Source: Phytophthora sp. 'mugwort' (taxonomy: Eukaryota > Oomycota > Peronosporomycetes > Peronosporales > Peronosporaceae). From it: DNA of 64,000 bases. The notes below the pieces were generated by a model. That model was not told the DNA's origin, did no database searches, and saw nothing but the letters and a program-made list of their open reading frames with translations. The stretch covers positions 2,976,001 through 3,040,000 of the forward strand of contig JAUCEF010000011.1 of the NCBI GenBank assembly GCA_033558025.1. Direction: 5' to 3'. Of the stretch, positions 43,961 through 54,259 are shown in pieces (the first letter of the stretch is position 1; every line of letters starts with the position of its first letter). The translations under genes were made by a program, and so were the position numbers.

Positions 43961-44930
43961 CGAGCTTGTGGTTTGGGAAAGGCGCGAAGCGAACTGGCTT
44001 AGTGTATCAAGTGCTCGAGGTTTTCACTCAAAAGCCGACTGGGTTTGTTTTTAACGAATCAAATCGACAAACGGGTGGGTGCATCAGCAGCATTGGTTGA
44101 AAACTGAGTGGCTACTAAACTGACAGAGGCTACGAAAGTGACCATTTACATTACACACAATTTGCTAAGTACGTGTACATCGATCCGTCAACGGAAACCT
44201 GTACGCCTAACCCGGACGTGTACATTGGTGACGCTTCTAACAAGGGGAATAGCGCAGCGGAGGCGGCCCTCGTTGGATAAAACAACATTCCATCGAAGGC
44301 GGCTATTAGCGGAAAATATGAATTAATGATTAGTTGAAAGTTGATGTATATTTTTAGCCCGCGTCCTTTCATTGAGGCCGCCACATACTGGGTGTGCGAG
44401 GCGCGAGTGGTGCCGCCCCCGCTCAGTCTTGACGGGCTGTAGCTGTGTACGGGCAGGCCCACCTATGGGATTAAACTCTCCGCCGCGTAGGCGGAGGTGC
44501 TCGGCTAGTTGACTTCAACATTAGCATGTTGAAGTTGGCTTGTGTACACTACGTCACATCCTTCTTGTAGCGATTACATATTATAATTAAAAGCCCCTAG
44601 CTACCCACAATCCACCACTGCACTGCAGCGGCATCGCCATCGCCGGCACATTAAATAACACGCATCAACCTCTTTTCGGCACAGTACGAAGCGTGTACGC
44701 CAGTCCACGACACCTATACATGCGCAAGAAACGTATCGATCACTAAACAGTTACATCAGCTGCAATCGTGACATCACAGTGAGAAGCTGGTACAATGCCG
44801 TGGTAGAAGGCTATCATAGTTGCATGAAATGCTGCTTGGTGGCAATCGACTGGTGTTGACTATGCAGTAGGTAAACGTTTCAGATTAGAAGCGTGATAGA
44901 GCGAAACTCACACATCTGTTGCGACCTTTG
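43961..44930. other. No gene; upstream flank of the Crypton
   Basis: Frames are short and motif-free. Two hairpins lie in a row: CTCCGCC/GGCGGAG (44478-44496, loop GCGTA) and ACTTCAACAT/ATGTTGAAGT (44512-44535, loop TAGC). Confidence 0.5.
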
Positions 44931-46968
44931 ATGGCGCGCGGCCGGAAGCGAGCAATTGACCACGCGGTTGACGGAGCTGCTGTGGTCCAGTCTCTCCAAG
45001 CCAAACGGACGAATGTAAGCACAAAGCGAACGTATCAGTCGAAGATAAAGGGCATGGTAGAGTGGCTTGCAGCGCACCACCCTGAAACAATTGACAGCTC
45101 CAAAAAGTTGATGTGTGTTCCCCTCCCCAAAGATGCTGTTTTTAGGTTCTTTGGACACATTTGCAGCCCCGCACAGGCATGCGGTCTCAACAACGTGCAC
45201 GCAGACGAAGCTCCTAGCGCCTCCTTATCGGTGTCAAGTATCTGGGTCTAGAGGAGCGCACTAGTGGACCTTACCGCTCGAAGCTGATTGAGCTAGACCC
45301 ACAACTTGATACTGAGCTGCGTCGCGTTCTCGACGGCTACGAGAAGGTGATCAACAGCCTCAAGAAGGGTGGTCTCATGAAAATCAACGAGGGCACGCGC
45401 GACCTGAAGTCAAGTGGTTTTGAGCTGCTTGCGCTGAGGCTGATGAAGGTCACTCCATCGCGCAAAGGCCAGGCCTGGGGTACGGTTCTGTTTGGTTGGA
45501 GCTATTTCGTCCTGATGTGAAATTTAGTGAGCCGGTCGGAGTCAATAGACACCATAATGCTGCAGCATACGGAATGGACAGAAGACTGCCTCAGCATAGA
45601 GGAACAAGGGCACAAGGGTGACCAAAAAGGCGCGGAGAAGTTTGGCAAGCACGTATACGCGAATCCCTTCACACCGTCCCAGTACCCAATCATTGCGCTT
45701 GCTGTTCATCTTTTCACCAGCCCAGAGCGAACAGTTACGGGAAAGCAACAACTTTTTATCGATTCCGACAACAAAAATCGCTTGGCCGCCCCCTGCACCG
45801 TGTTATTGCTGCTTTGGATGAAAGGAAATGAGAGTCCTAGGGTGCAACCCTACTGATATAGGGACGCATAGTATCCGCGAGGGCAGATGTTCATACGCTC
45901 TCGGTCAAGTTAACGGCCCGACTCCAGTGTCTGTGTATCTGCACATGGGCCAAAGTCTTGGCAAGTTGAAAGACCGGTATATTCACTTTGGTGAAGGAGC
46001 AGATCAACTATGCGGCAGAATGATTGCTGGACTACTCTTCCATTCAGAGCGTCTTGCAGTGCTGCCGCCGCATTTTCCACCCGCGTTGAGTGCAAAGATG
46101 ACAACTAGAAATGAAATGGTAAGCGGGTATCAAGTTATCCATACGGAGTTCAATCAGTCTTTCCTTTTCTATTGGCTTCAGTTATTCACCACAAACAGTA
46201 TCTACGAAATGTCCTCTCCCCAACCCACCCGATCTTCAAAGCGAGAGTATTCTCCGCAAATACTCTACTACAGCAGCTCCGCGGCGTGCTGGTGTTCGGG
46301 GAATCGCCGGTTTGTGGCCTTAAGACGACCGGGATACCGGACATTTAGCAGTTGCTAAGCAAGTGAGCGACCTGCGAGAACAGTCGCTACGGTTCGTAAC
46401 GATGTGGAACTACTGAAAAAGGAACATGTTAGAAAAGCTACCTAACGAAGTAGCGGCGAAGGTAATGAGCGAGTTGCGGCAGCACTTTGTGGTTAATGGC
46501 GTCGCTCCTGTATCTCTGCGCGATATTAATGAGAGAATTGGCTCATTGTGAACCGACCTAGCCTCAGAAATTCGTCATGCAATTACCTCAGTCCACGGTT
46601 GTAGTGACGGACCTTCTACCAACCCAAGCACCGAGGAAAATCATGTCTGGCGGTCATGGAATTGGGGCGACGGCCAAATAAGTCTTTCCGTTCCAATTGG
46701 TTGGGAATTTCCTGCTCGATCAAGTGCTAAACTGATGCTCAATCTCTGGTTTTTCGGCGACAAGGACACGGGTATTCGACCTTATAGATTAATTAGCAAG
46801 CAGCATTACATCAAGCCGCAGCACCATATGCGGCACTGCCGTGTCCGCATTGTGATGCAGTACATGCAGAAACTCGCCGAGGAGTCCAGGGCTTTGCCAG
46901 ACGGAGTGACTAACATCTCAGCGCTGGAATTGGAAGCTGCAGATCAAGTTTTCAGCGCCGGCCTTTGA
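44931..46968 (+). pseudogene. Crypton tyrosine recombinase relic
   Basis: The first frame starts at ATG 44931 (MARGRKRAIDHAVDGAAVVQ) and has TNVSTKRTYQSKIKGMVEWL, typical of the Crypton N-terminal domain. Then come PYRSKLIELDPQLDTELRRV and INEGTRDLKSSGFELLALRL (45250-45440). The recombinase core has the first catalytic Arg in NLVSRSESIDTIML (about 45525), EEQGHKGDQKGAEKFGKHVY, the HxxR pair in GTHSIREGRCSYALG, and the nucleophile Tyr in LKDRYIHFGEGAD (about 45980). A C-terminal WGDGQIS and LWFFGDKDTGIRPYRLI (46735-46800) complete it. A TGA at 45518 replaces a probable Trp codon, and several frameshifts follow. Cryptons cut and rejoin DNA without inverted repeats; this one is inactive. Confidence 0.87.
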
Positions 46969-47090
46969 TATGATGCTCGTAAAGCTGTAGACAGGGACTC
47001 CCAAACGAGCAGAAGAGCTCTCGTGTGGCACGCTATACAACCGACTTTGTAACTTCCGTAAGAATTAGATACAAGATCATTGAATTCTCT

Positions 47091-47102
47091 CCGACCAATC
47101 AG
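47091..47102 (+). promoter_or_regulatory. CCAAT-box motif upstream of phytochelatin synthase copy 2
   Basis: CCGACCAATCAG ends 160 bases before the ATG at 47263, a typical distance for a CCAAT box. The same 12 bases occur upstream of copy 1. Confidence 0.5.
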
Positions 47103-47262
47103 AACGTGATATTCATTGTGATCTGATTCCTATCACAAACGCAGGCATTATACATTTTTATGTTAAATAGTCGTGCTCGGTCGTATACACAAACCCTACA
47201 CAAAACCCGACTGACTGAACTTCAGTATCCAACCAACCAAAGAGGCCGCACCGTCGCCGGCC

Positions 47263-48207
47263 ATGGAGTGCCCTTGCAAGTCGAAGAAGCAGGCAGAGGA
47301 GGAGTTCAAGGCAGGCGTTATGCACCACCATGAGCAGCAGCGATGGCAGAAAGAAAACCCGCAAGCATCCGACTCGCCCCCCGTCGCTAAAGTTCAGAAC
47401 AGCTTTTACCGTCGCCATTTGCCTGAAGACTGCGTCGCCTTCTCCAGCTCGGAAGGTCGCAAGCTCTTCACCGAGGCCCTCAACAGCTGCAGCAACTACA
47501 TGCAGATCTATTTCCCGTTGGCTGAGCAGTTCATTACCCAGGCTGAGCCTGCGTACTGCGGGTTGGCTACGCTGGCCATGTGTCTTAATGCGCTAGAGAT
47601 CGACCCTGGTAGACTCTGGAAGGGACCGTGGAGATGGTTCAGTGAAGAGCTCTTGGACTGCTGCACGCCGCTCAGTGTGGCCAAGGAGAAGGGCATCAGC
47701 ATGTCGGAGTTTATTTGTTTGGCTCGCTGTAACGGCGCGCTGACGGAGGATTACCGAGCCACGAGCGACTTCACGCTGGAGCAGTTCAGGGACATTGTCA
47801 GGCACAGCTGCGCCACGAGCTCGGAGATTGTGGTGCTGAACTATAGCCGCAAGGTGCTGGGACAGACTGGTGACGGTCATTTCTCACCAATTGGAGGGTA
47901 CCATGCCGAGAGAGACATGGTGCTGCTGATGGACGTGGCGAGGTTCAAGTATCCGCCGCACTGGGTGAAGCTCTCGCACGTGTTTGAAGCCATGCAGTAC
48001 GTGGTCGAGGCGATGAACGCGCCACGTGGACTGGTGATCCTGAGAGCAGTACCACATCCAGTAGATTTTGCTTCGGCCAATCACGACCCCGGCAACAAGG
48101 GAACGGCTGCATCGTTGAATCCAGCTCCGCAGTCGTGTTGCGACCGCTTGGCGGCGATGGAGGCAGCACGCCGTATGGGGGATCATACTGTAACGTCACC
48201 ACGTTAG
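47263..48207 (+). CDS. Phytochelatin synthase (copy 2)
   Basis: A 314-residue phytochelatin synthase starting MECPCKSKKQAEEE. The triad is Cys99 (EPAYCGLATL), His206 (GDGHFSPIGG) and Asp224 (LMDVARFKYP). The core from about residue 70 to 240 is nearly identical to copy 1. The first 45 and last 60 residues differ strongly. Reaction as for copy 1: gamma-glutamylcysteine transfer from one glutathione to another or to a growing chain, giving metal-binding peptides. The start is supported by GCCATGG context and by the MEC.CK.K motif shared with copy 1. It is single-exon, with no break. A CCAAT motif lies 160 bases upstream and a Crypton relic ends about 300 bases upstream. Like copy 1 it lacks the long Cys-rich C-terminal half of plant enzymes. 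Confidence 0.94.
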   Translation: MECPCKSKKQAEEEFKAGVMHHHEQQRWQKENPQASDSPPVAKVQNSFYRRHLPEDCVAFSSSEGRKLFTEALNSCSNYMQIYFPLAEQFITQAEPAYCGLATLAMCLNALEIDPGRLWKGPWRWFSEELLDCCTPLSVAKEKGISMSEFICLARCNGALTEDYRATSDFTLEQFRDIVRHSCATSSEIVVLNYSRKVLGQTGDGHFSPIGGYHAERDMVLLMDVARFKYPPHWVKLSHVFEAMQYVVEAMNAPRGLVILRAVPHPVDFASANHDPGNKGTAASLNPAPQSCCDRLAAMEAARRMGDHTVTSPR

Positions 48208-49249
48208 AGACGTAAAGCGCGTGCCGACGGACGACCAGGACCCTCATTAGTCCTGGCTGCCAGTCGACTCTTACTTTCCACCCCACTATCTATTACAGGC
48301 CAACTTGCCGAACCTCCTTCGAACAGTGCGCTTCATGTGCGAATCTTGTACTGAAAAAATGATAAAATTGTGCAGCCGTGTGAATATACTACGGCAACAT
48401 ACGTCAATGCGGGTAAGTTATATGTACTAAATATATAGCTTCCGCGATTTAGCTTTGTTCTCTACCGGTGGCAGTGCATGTTCATGAATTGAAGCCATTT
48501 AACTTGATTCAGTTCGTTTTTGTTTGTGGTCAAACAATTCGACACGCTCCTAAACAGAATTGTGTGCGATTTAGATGCCACAACGGCGCAAAAAGTTGTT
48601 TAGCTCCAAGTGATTAATTTTTAGAGTGAACTACTCCATACATACGAAGAAATACCCCCCCTGCATCAACTTTAAAACGTTGGAGGTTGTTCCACATCTT
48701 CATCTTCGAGCTAAAGATTTTCGTTCAGGATGAACCACCTTCAATTACAGCATCCTGGCTGACATACCCTTGTTTTTATGACACCGACCACTACAGTTGA
48801 GCACAGAGCGCAAGGTGTGAACATATTGTCAAGCTGCATTGCGATCCGATCCTTGTGGGCTTATATACGCTGCCTACCAACTGATATGGCCTCGTTCAGA
48901 GAAGAGTGACAACTGCGCCCGTACTGTAGTCGGCAACAGTATATTAATTACCTCTTCCGTTAGGCTCCATCGTATCTTTCGCGACTACCGGAAGAAAATG
49001 ACGATCTCGACTAATGAGTTCGAGTTGAAGCTATCTTCTAGCACTGCGAGAGCAAACGACTGGCGAGATCAAGTGTTGCACTGCCAAGATCAGCAGTTCA
49101 CAACGGTCTTTCCACTCCATCACGGTACTGAACACTACATAAGTATTCGACTGCGACGCGTTGCTACAAGTCTCAAATGGCTGCTATCTATTCCAACTTT
49201 ATCGTGTATATGTACATGATCTTCTTACTGCTGCAACGTGAAGCCACAC
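48208..49249. other. No supported gene
   Basis: 3' flank of phytochelatin synthase copy 2 followed by AT-rich DNA. The plus frame 48839-49219 (126 codons) has no motif I recognise. Confidence 0.4.
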
Positions 49250-50908
49250 CTACAACATAACGCTCTCTCTTGTCTCTTCTTCCGTGGTATTTTGCGCTTC
49301 ATGGATCTGGCACAAAAGCCCTCGTCGAACTGCTCGAGAGCAGCCAGGATGCTCACAGCGCTTACCACCGCCATGTGAGATGCAAAATCCGTTGCCTCGA
49401 TCCTTCTTCTCACAGTCACCAAACTGACACTTGCGGATCCCGCCGTGGACGTAGCAGCGCCCCTTTCGCTGCTGGCCCCGCGTACAGCCTGGGAACTCGC
49501 AGCGTTTGCCACCTCCATGAGCTCGGCAGAACCCTCCGCCTTGCGAGCTTCGAGTGCAGCCACCTGGTCCCGAATACTGACATCTAGCACCACCACCGTG
49601 AGCTTTGCAGCGACTGTTGGACTGAGCACGGCGAGTACAGCCAGCCTCAATGCATTTCTTGCCTTTTGAAATCTTGGTGTTCGACTGCCCACTGCTGTTC
49701 TCCTGACTTACAGGAGATACAGACGTCGTTCGTGCAGCTTTAGCCTTCGGACGACTGCCCGAGTCAGTTCGAGATCGTTTGGTTCGAGACATCAGCGGTG
49801 GCGCACCGAAGTCAGCCGACACGATGAGCTCCTTCAGTGCTTTGTTGGTCAGAGAAGCTGGCGGCGAAATTGTCAACGAGTACGGGGGCCGCTCGACCGC
49901 CGTCTTGATGACATCAACAGACGGCTTACTTGTGCTAAGAGGTTTGCGTCCTCCAGCAACTACTGGCTGGGTGCCCTTGGACGTCGAAAGCCACAGTCCA
50001 AGAGGCGATGAGTGGTGCAGCTGCGAGTTTGCAGGGTTAAACATGTCCACGGAGCCAGGACTCGGTTGATGTTGCATCATGGGGGAGGACATGCCCATGC
50101 TGGCCATTGCCACCATGTGCTTCATCGTATGAACCCTCTGGAAGTTGTTGCCGCCCGGTGTGGAGACTTCTGGTCCTGCTTGCATCCACGCGTGATTCGG
50201 CGGGGATAACGGCGGGACACTCGAATAACCTCCGAAATACGGTTGCCCGCCCAATGGGAACACCGGCATCATGCTGGAGTCCAGCCCGTAACCATTATTG
50301 CTCACACTGGCACTGACGTTCGTGGACGAGTAGACGCTGGACCTCATAGACCCAGCGGAGCTAACACCGCTCGAGGATGATGATGGCGGCGTTCTAAACT
50401 GCTGGAAGTTCATCTGGGGGGACTCGCCCACGGTGTAGAAGGCGTCCTTTAGTGTCTGATCTCCGCTGCTCCGAGGCAGATCCAGCGGCTCCAACAGCAG
50501 CGAGTTGCCACTCGTCGGGGGCTTGATTACGGCCTCTGACTCCTTCTTGAAGCTGCTGGTGCCGTGGAAGTCCTGGAAATCCTGGTCGTTGAGCATCTGA
50601 GTAAACATGTCGTCTTCATTGAGCCGCACGAAGAGCGGCGCGTCCTCGGCCGTAGGGGCCTGAAACGGCGTCTGGAACTGCGCGAGCGCGATGCCGCCGC
50701 CCAGCAGTGAGTTTGGGGGTGGAGGCACGACGGAGCCGTTGCTGTTGCTGCTTGGTGGCGTGGGCACTAGCGCGCGCTCTGCCGTGAGCGCCTTGACTCT
50801 GCCGCAGGACGGCAGCGGTGACATTGACAACGGGAAGAGACTCGAGGCAGCGACGGCCGACCGCATGTCGGGCGCGAAAAGCGATTCTACAAATGCCACC
50901 TCATCCAT
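49250..50908 (-). CDS. HGGG-repeat zinc-finger protein (WRKY19-like), copy 1
   Basis: A 552-residue protein. Residues 417-537 hold five tandem repeats of about 24 residues with the pattern C-x4-C..C-x2-H-G-G-G (for example KRCEFPGCTRGQQRKGRC). Each probably binds one zinc through three Cys and one His. Such repeats occur in oomycete proteins often labelled WRKY19-like, and in part of a plant WRKY protein; there is no WRKY motif here. The long N-terminal part is Ser/Pro-rich and disordered, with an acidic start (MDEVAFVESLF) and a patch NDQDFQDFHGTSSF, as in transcriptional activators. A basic KRSRTDSGSRPKAK near 390 may be a nuclear signal. I chose ATG 50908 (GCCATGG context); the frame upstream lacks an ATG. 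Role in transcription is inferred. Divergent from copy 2. Confidence 0.88.
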   Translation of the reverse strand: MDEVAFVESLFAPDMRSAVAASSLFPLSMSPLPSCGRVKALTAERALVPTPPSSNSNGSVVPPPPNSLLGGGIALAQFQTPFQAPTAEDAPLFVRLNEDDMFTQMLNDQDFQDFHGTSSFKKESEAVIKPPTSGNSLLLEPLDLPRSSGDQTLKDAFYTVGESPQMNFQQFRTPPSSSSSGVSSAGSMRSSVYSSTNVSASVSNNGYGLDSSMMPVFPLGGQPYFGGYSSVPPLSPPNHAWMQAGPEVSTPGGNNFQRVHTMKHMVAMASMGMSSPMMQHQPSPGSVDMFNPANSQLHHSSPLGLWLSTSKGTQPVVAGGRKPLSTSKPSVDVIKTAVERPPYSLTISPPASLTNKALKELIVSADFGAPPLMSRTKRSRTDSGSRPKAKAARTTSVSPVSQENSSGQSNTKISKGKKCIEAGCTRRAQSNSRCKAHGGGARCQYSGPGGCTRSSQGGGFCRAHGGGKRCEFPGCTRGQQRKGRCYVHGGIRKCQFGDCEKKDRGNGFCISHGGGKRCEHPGCSRAVRRGLLCQIHEAQNTTEEETRESVML

Positions 50909-53900
50909 GGCAGGCGGCGGGCGGGGGTGACGGCACAAAGCTTCTTTCGGGATGGACTGGGGACGGTTTCGCCCTTGAAGTTGCCGGCAAAAAAGTAGAG
51001 CCTGGAAGTTATCGCGGCATTATGACTGCGCGTTAGTATGGGGAAAACCCAGGCAGACGCGGCGACCGGTTAGATATGAGAAAATCGGAACGAGGCGCAC
51101 CTGATTTTCGTTTGCAAGTTTGTTGCCAGTCAGTCCACCCTTGTGTGGGCGGCAGAGAGAGATAATCGATGTATGTGATCCCCTTGCTGGTGCTGTTATG
51201 TGAAGGTTGGCCTTGGGCGGCGGCAATGGCTTCAGTGTTCACGGACGATGAAAATTTGGCCAGCACTTGCCACTGGTTATTGACTGGTGTGACAATGCCG
51301 AACCGAGATGGTGTAGACTCGAGAAGTGGCAGCGGCAAGGCAAAACACGAAAAGAATGAGGCGCAACCCGATGCACTGGCCGAAATGGCAAGAAGGAACC
51401 AGAACACGGACCCATCTGGTGCGCGGCACATGGTGCGGAAATTGCTAAGGCCGGTCAGATCAGCATGTTGATGGGCGCCAGTGGCGGCGGCGATGACTTC
51501 GAAGCTGCGGTGCCGATTGCAGCCGTTCAATTGCCGCGGCGGAGACTTAGGTGGGCTTACCTATGCTATGCTACTGCGCCTCTTCACGCGATGTTGCTTG
51601 CTGCTCACCATTCGCTTCACATGATGCAGGGCAGGCGGCAGGTCTCATACATGGCTTCACTTGCTTGCAGCCATCTGGCGCACTCGCCGACATATGCCAG
51701 TATGTCGCCAGGGCCGCTGAACTTTGGCGGCCCGACGACCAGCTGAGCGCTGTTTACCAGCCAGCATCCACACCCACCTGAATCCGAGCCCTTGAGTCAA
51801 CAGTGCTCACATTTGCTTGATGCCCTGGGCGCTTCAGCGAACGTTGCGACAGGTGGGCCGGCAACCGACCAGGCCTCGATCTGCATCGGCGCACGGCAAA
51901 TCGTCCGGCGTCAGCAGGGGGCCTACGGTACCCTGGTTTTCATTTCAGCCGCGAAGACACTGGCACTTTGTTTGTGTGAGTTTCCTTTCTCCCTCGCAGT
52001 TGGAACGAATGCGACCGTGCCAAAATATTTTTTGAAAATAATAGTGGCGTGGGATCGGCCTAAAGCCGAAGTAATCTTGGCAACGTAGCATACCCACCTC
52101 AACGTGCGCTTTTGAGCCGAGCCTTTTGTCGTGGTGCGGGAGAGCAGGATCTCGTCTTGGTGTACCACACAGGGGCGACGGTGTCTGGCTGGCACCACGC
52201 TGGACACGGCTTTAAAAGGATGGCTTCAACGCCATCCTTCATCATCGTTACGCGAAGCTCAGATGCAGCATCCAATTAGGTTCCAAATGCTACTGTTCTC
52301 AGCGGCAAAACCAAGCCCAAAAGTTTGACAAGATGTCATTAAGAGCTGCGTCTCCTTGGATATTCAGACTTCCTGTGAGCGTGACATTGCCACAATTTGC
52401 CCCGCCGTAGTGCCTAGTATCGCCTTGGACGCGTCTTGTCACAAGACTCTTGTGCACGTCAAGGACTTCGACTGCACAATGCCTGAATCTCGACCTTATC
52501 GCGGATGACTGTCGAGGCGGCAAAGCGTCCCAGCGCAACTTCGTGCAGTCAGGTGGCAGGTCGTCGCACGTGCACATGTACCGTACATGTTACAGTTTCC
52601 ATCAAGCAATATCAACTTGATATTCAAAATCAAGAGGCTCGAACATGCATGTATGTATCAAACTTTCGCGAGCGTGCTGGTGACTGTGCTCACGAGCCCC
52701 GTTTGCTGGCGTGGGTCCGCAGCCAGCTTCCTGAAAAATGCCGTCAGTGGATCTTGCCTTTTGTTGCAAAAGTTTTGCAGCAATGCTAGGGAGACTTTCA
52801 GCGTGGCAAACAAAGGCTAGGTACCATATCATTTCTAATTTTTGCTGGACTCATGGATTGTGCAGCTAGCGTGGAGTCTTTTCAGCCCCGTTTGCCATGT
52901 CGTGTTTAATAGATACACCTGCACTGCAAGACCTACTGAACACACATTAACAGCGACGCATCTCGCTGGGAGCGCTTGCACAGTGACAGCGCTGCTGCCT
53001 TGCACTGGTTGCCTCCCCGCTGCAGTCGCGTTAATCTTTGAACACGGGCCTTTCCGCTGCATTTCATATGAAAGCAATTGCGCGTGTGTAATGCTACGAT
53101 GCAACTCCGAGCGGCGACCATCAACGATCTGGCACAATGGCACGTCACGTTGCATGTTGCCCGTAGTTTCACCAATTTGGTGAAACTAAAAGCCAGCTAT
53201 TCAGTCAGTAGCACCATTTTCAGCGTCCGAATGACGATGGACTCGCGGCTGGACTCACACCCGCCATACTCGTCGGGTAGTCCGCGAGCTGATTGCGAGC
53301 TGTAGGCGATGCTCACATGATCCTCAACTTAGATCATGTATTATGTATTCGTCCCTCCGCGCACATCGTTGAACATTTTTCATGGTCTTCTTCTCGTCGA
53401 CTTCTTCGAAGAAAGATCTTGCGAAACGAAGCTTTTGAGCCGGCCTTCCACATCCAGCGCATCTGCAACCTGTGTAAACTTGCTGTCACGTAGGATAAGA
53501 GCAATAGACGCGTGGACAGTCCCGCGCGACCGCCGCTCCTTTCCCTGCCGTTCGCACTTCGCATCAAATGCAAATGCCCCGGGATCGCCACGCGGGGTCA
53601 CGGTGACGAGAGACCACATCGTGAAAATCCCGGCACATTTTGCATACAAATGCCAAGGCTTTTTTCTGCGTGTGTAAATTGAGTATTACAATCCAACAAC
53701 CGCAAAAATCCGCAAACAAACGGCAAACACTTCGTGCTTCGCTGATGCCCGCCCGACCGACAGCCGTCCTCTGCCGTCTGACCGAAGGCGCCAGTGCGCC
53801 ACTCAACGGATCATCCCGTCCAGTCGTAGGTACCGACCGACGCACGGCATCTTTGCGCTGCCTCACTCACATGGCGCCGCTAAGCAGGCACTCAGGTGCG

Positions 53901-54259
53901 CCAGCCCCCCCACCCCCCCTCCAGCCCCAGGTGGCGGCGCCTCCACTTGGTCATTTGTTGATTTCCTGTCAGATAGCAACGCCATCTGCTTGTGGCAACA
54001 TCGACCAGGCGTAAGCGCGCCCCGTGCCACTCTCTGAAGCCTATCGCGGGCTCGTCCACGTCCGCTCCGTTTCTTCCCACCCCAGCAACAAACAACACTC
54101 TGTGAGCTCACAGCGATCGGGTTTTTGCGGTCACAAGGGCCATTTCCAAATCCGGCGAGCCATCCGCACGACAGATTATCAAAGTCTCCCTCCACGTTTT
54201 GCTACTCTTCTCGAAGTAGCATTCGTACCTCCCCACCCCTGCTCGACGCCCCCCACAGC
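50909..54259. other. Spacer between the two zinc-finger genes, with possible coding scraps
   Basis: The outer parts should carry both promoters. In between, frames such as plus 51169-51471, 51465-51781 and 51792-52088 are protein-like (GAEIAKAGQISMLMGASGGG when read across 51420-51490) but I cannot assign them. A 25-bp palindrome lies at 53164-53188 and a C-rich run at 53908-53922. Confidence 0.4.
53164..53188. repeat. 25-bp perfect palindrome
   Basis: TAGTTTCACCAA (53164-53175), one central T, then TTGGTGAAACTA (53177-53188). It could be a protein-binding site or a footprint of two abutting inverted ends. Confidence 0.7.

Noticed and set aside
49225..49692. Second minus-strand frame over the zinc-finger repeats
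   Set aside because: It is a shadow of the HGGG-repeat frame, which has the conserved Cys/His pattern.
51033..51530. Minus-strand frame of 165 codons upstream of the zinc-finger gene
   Set aside because: It is mostly the complement of another equally weak frame, and no motif is seen.
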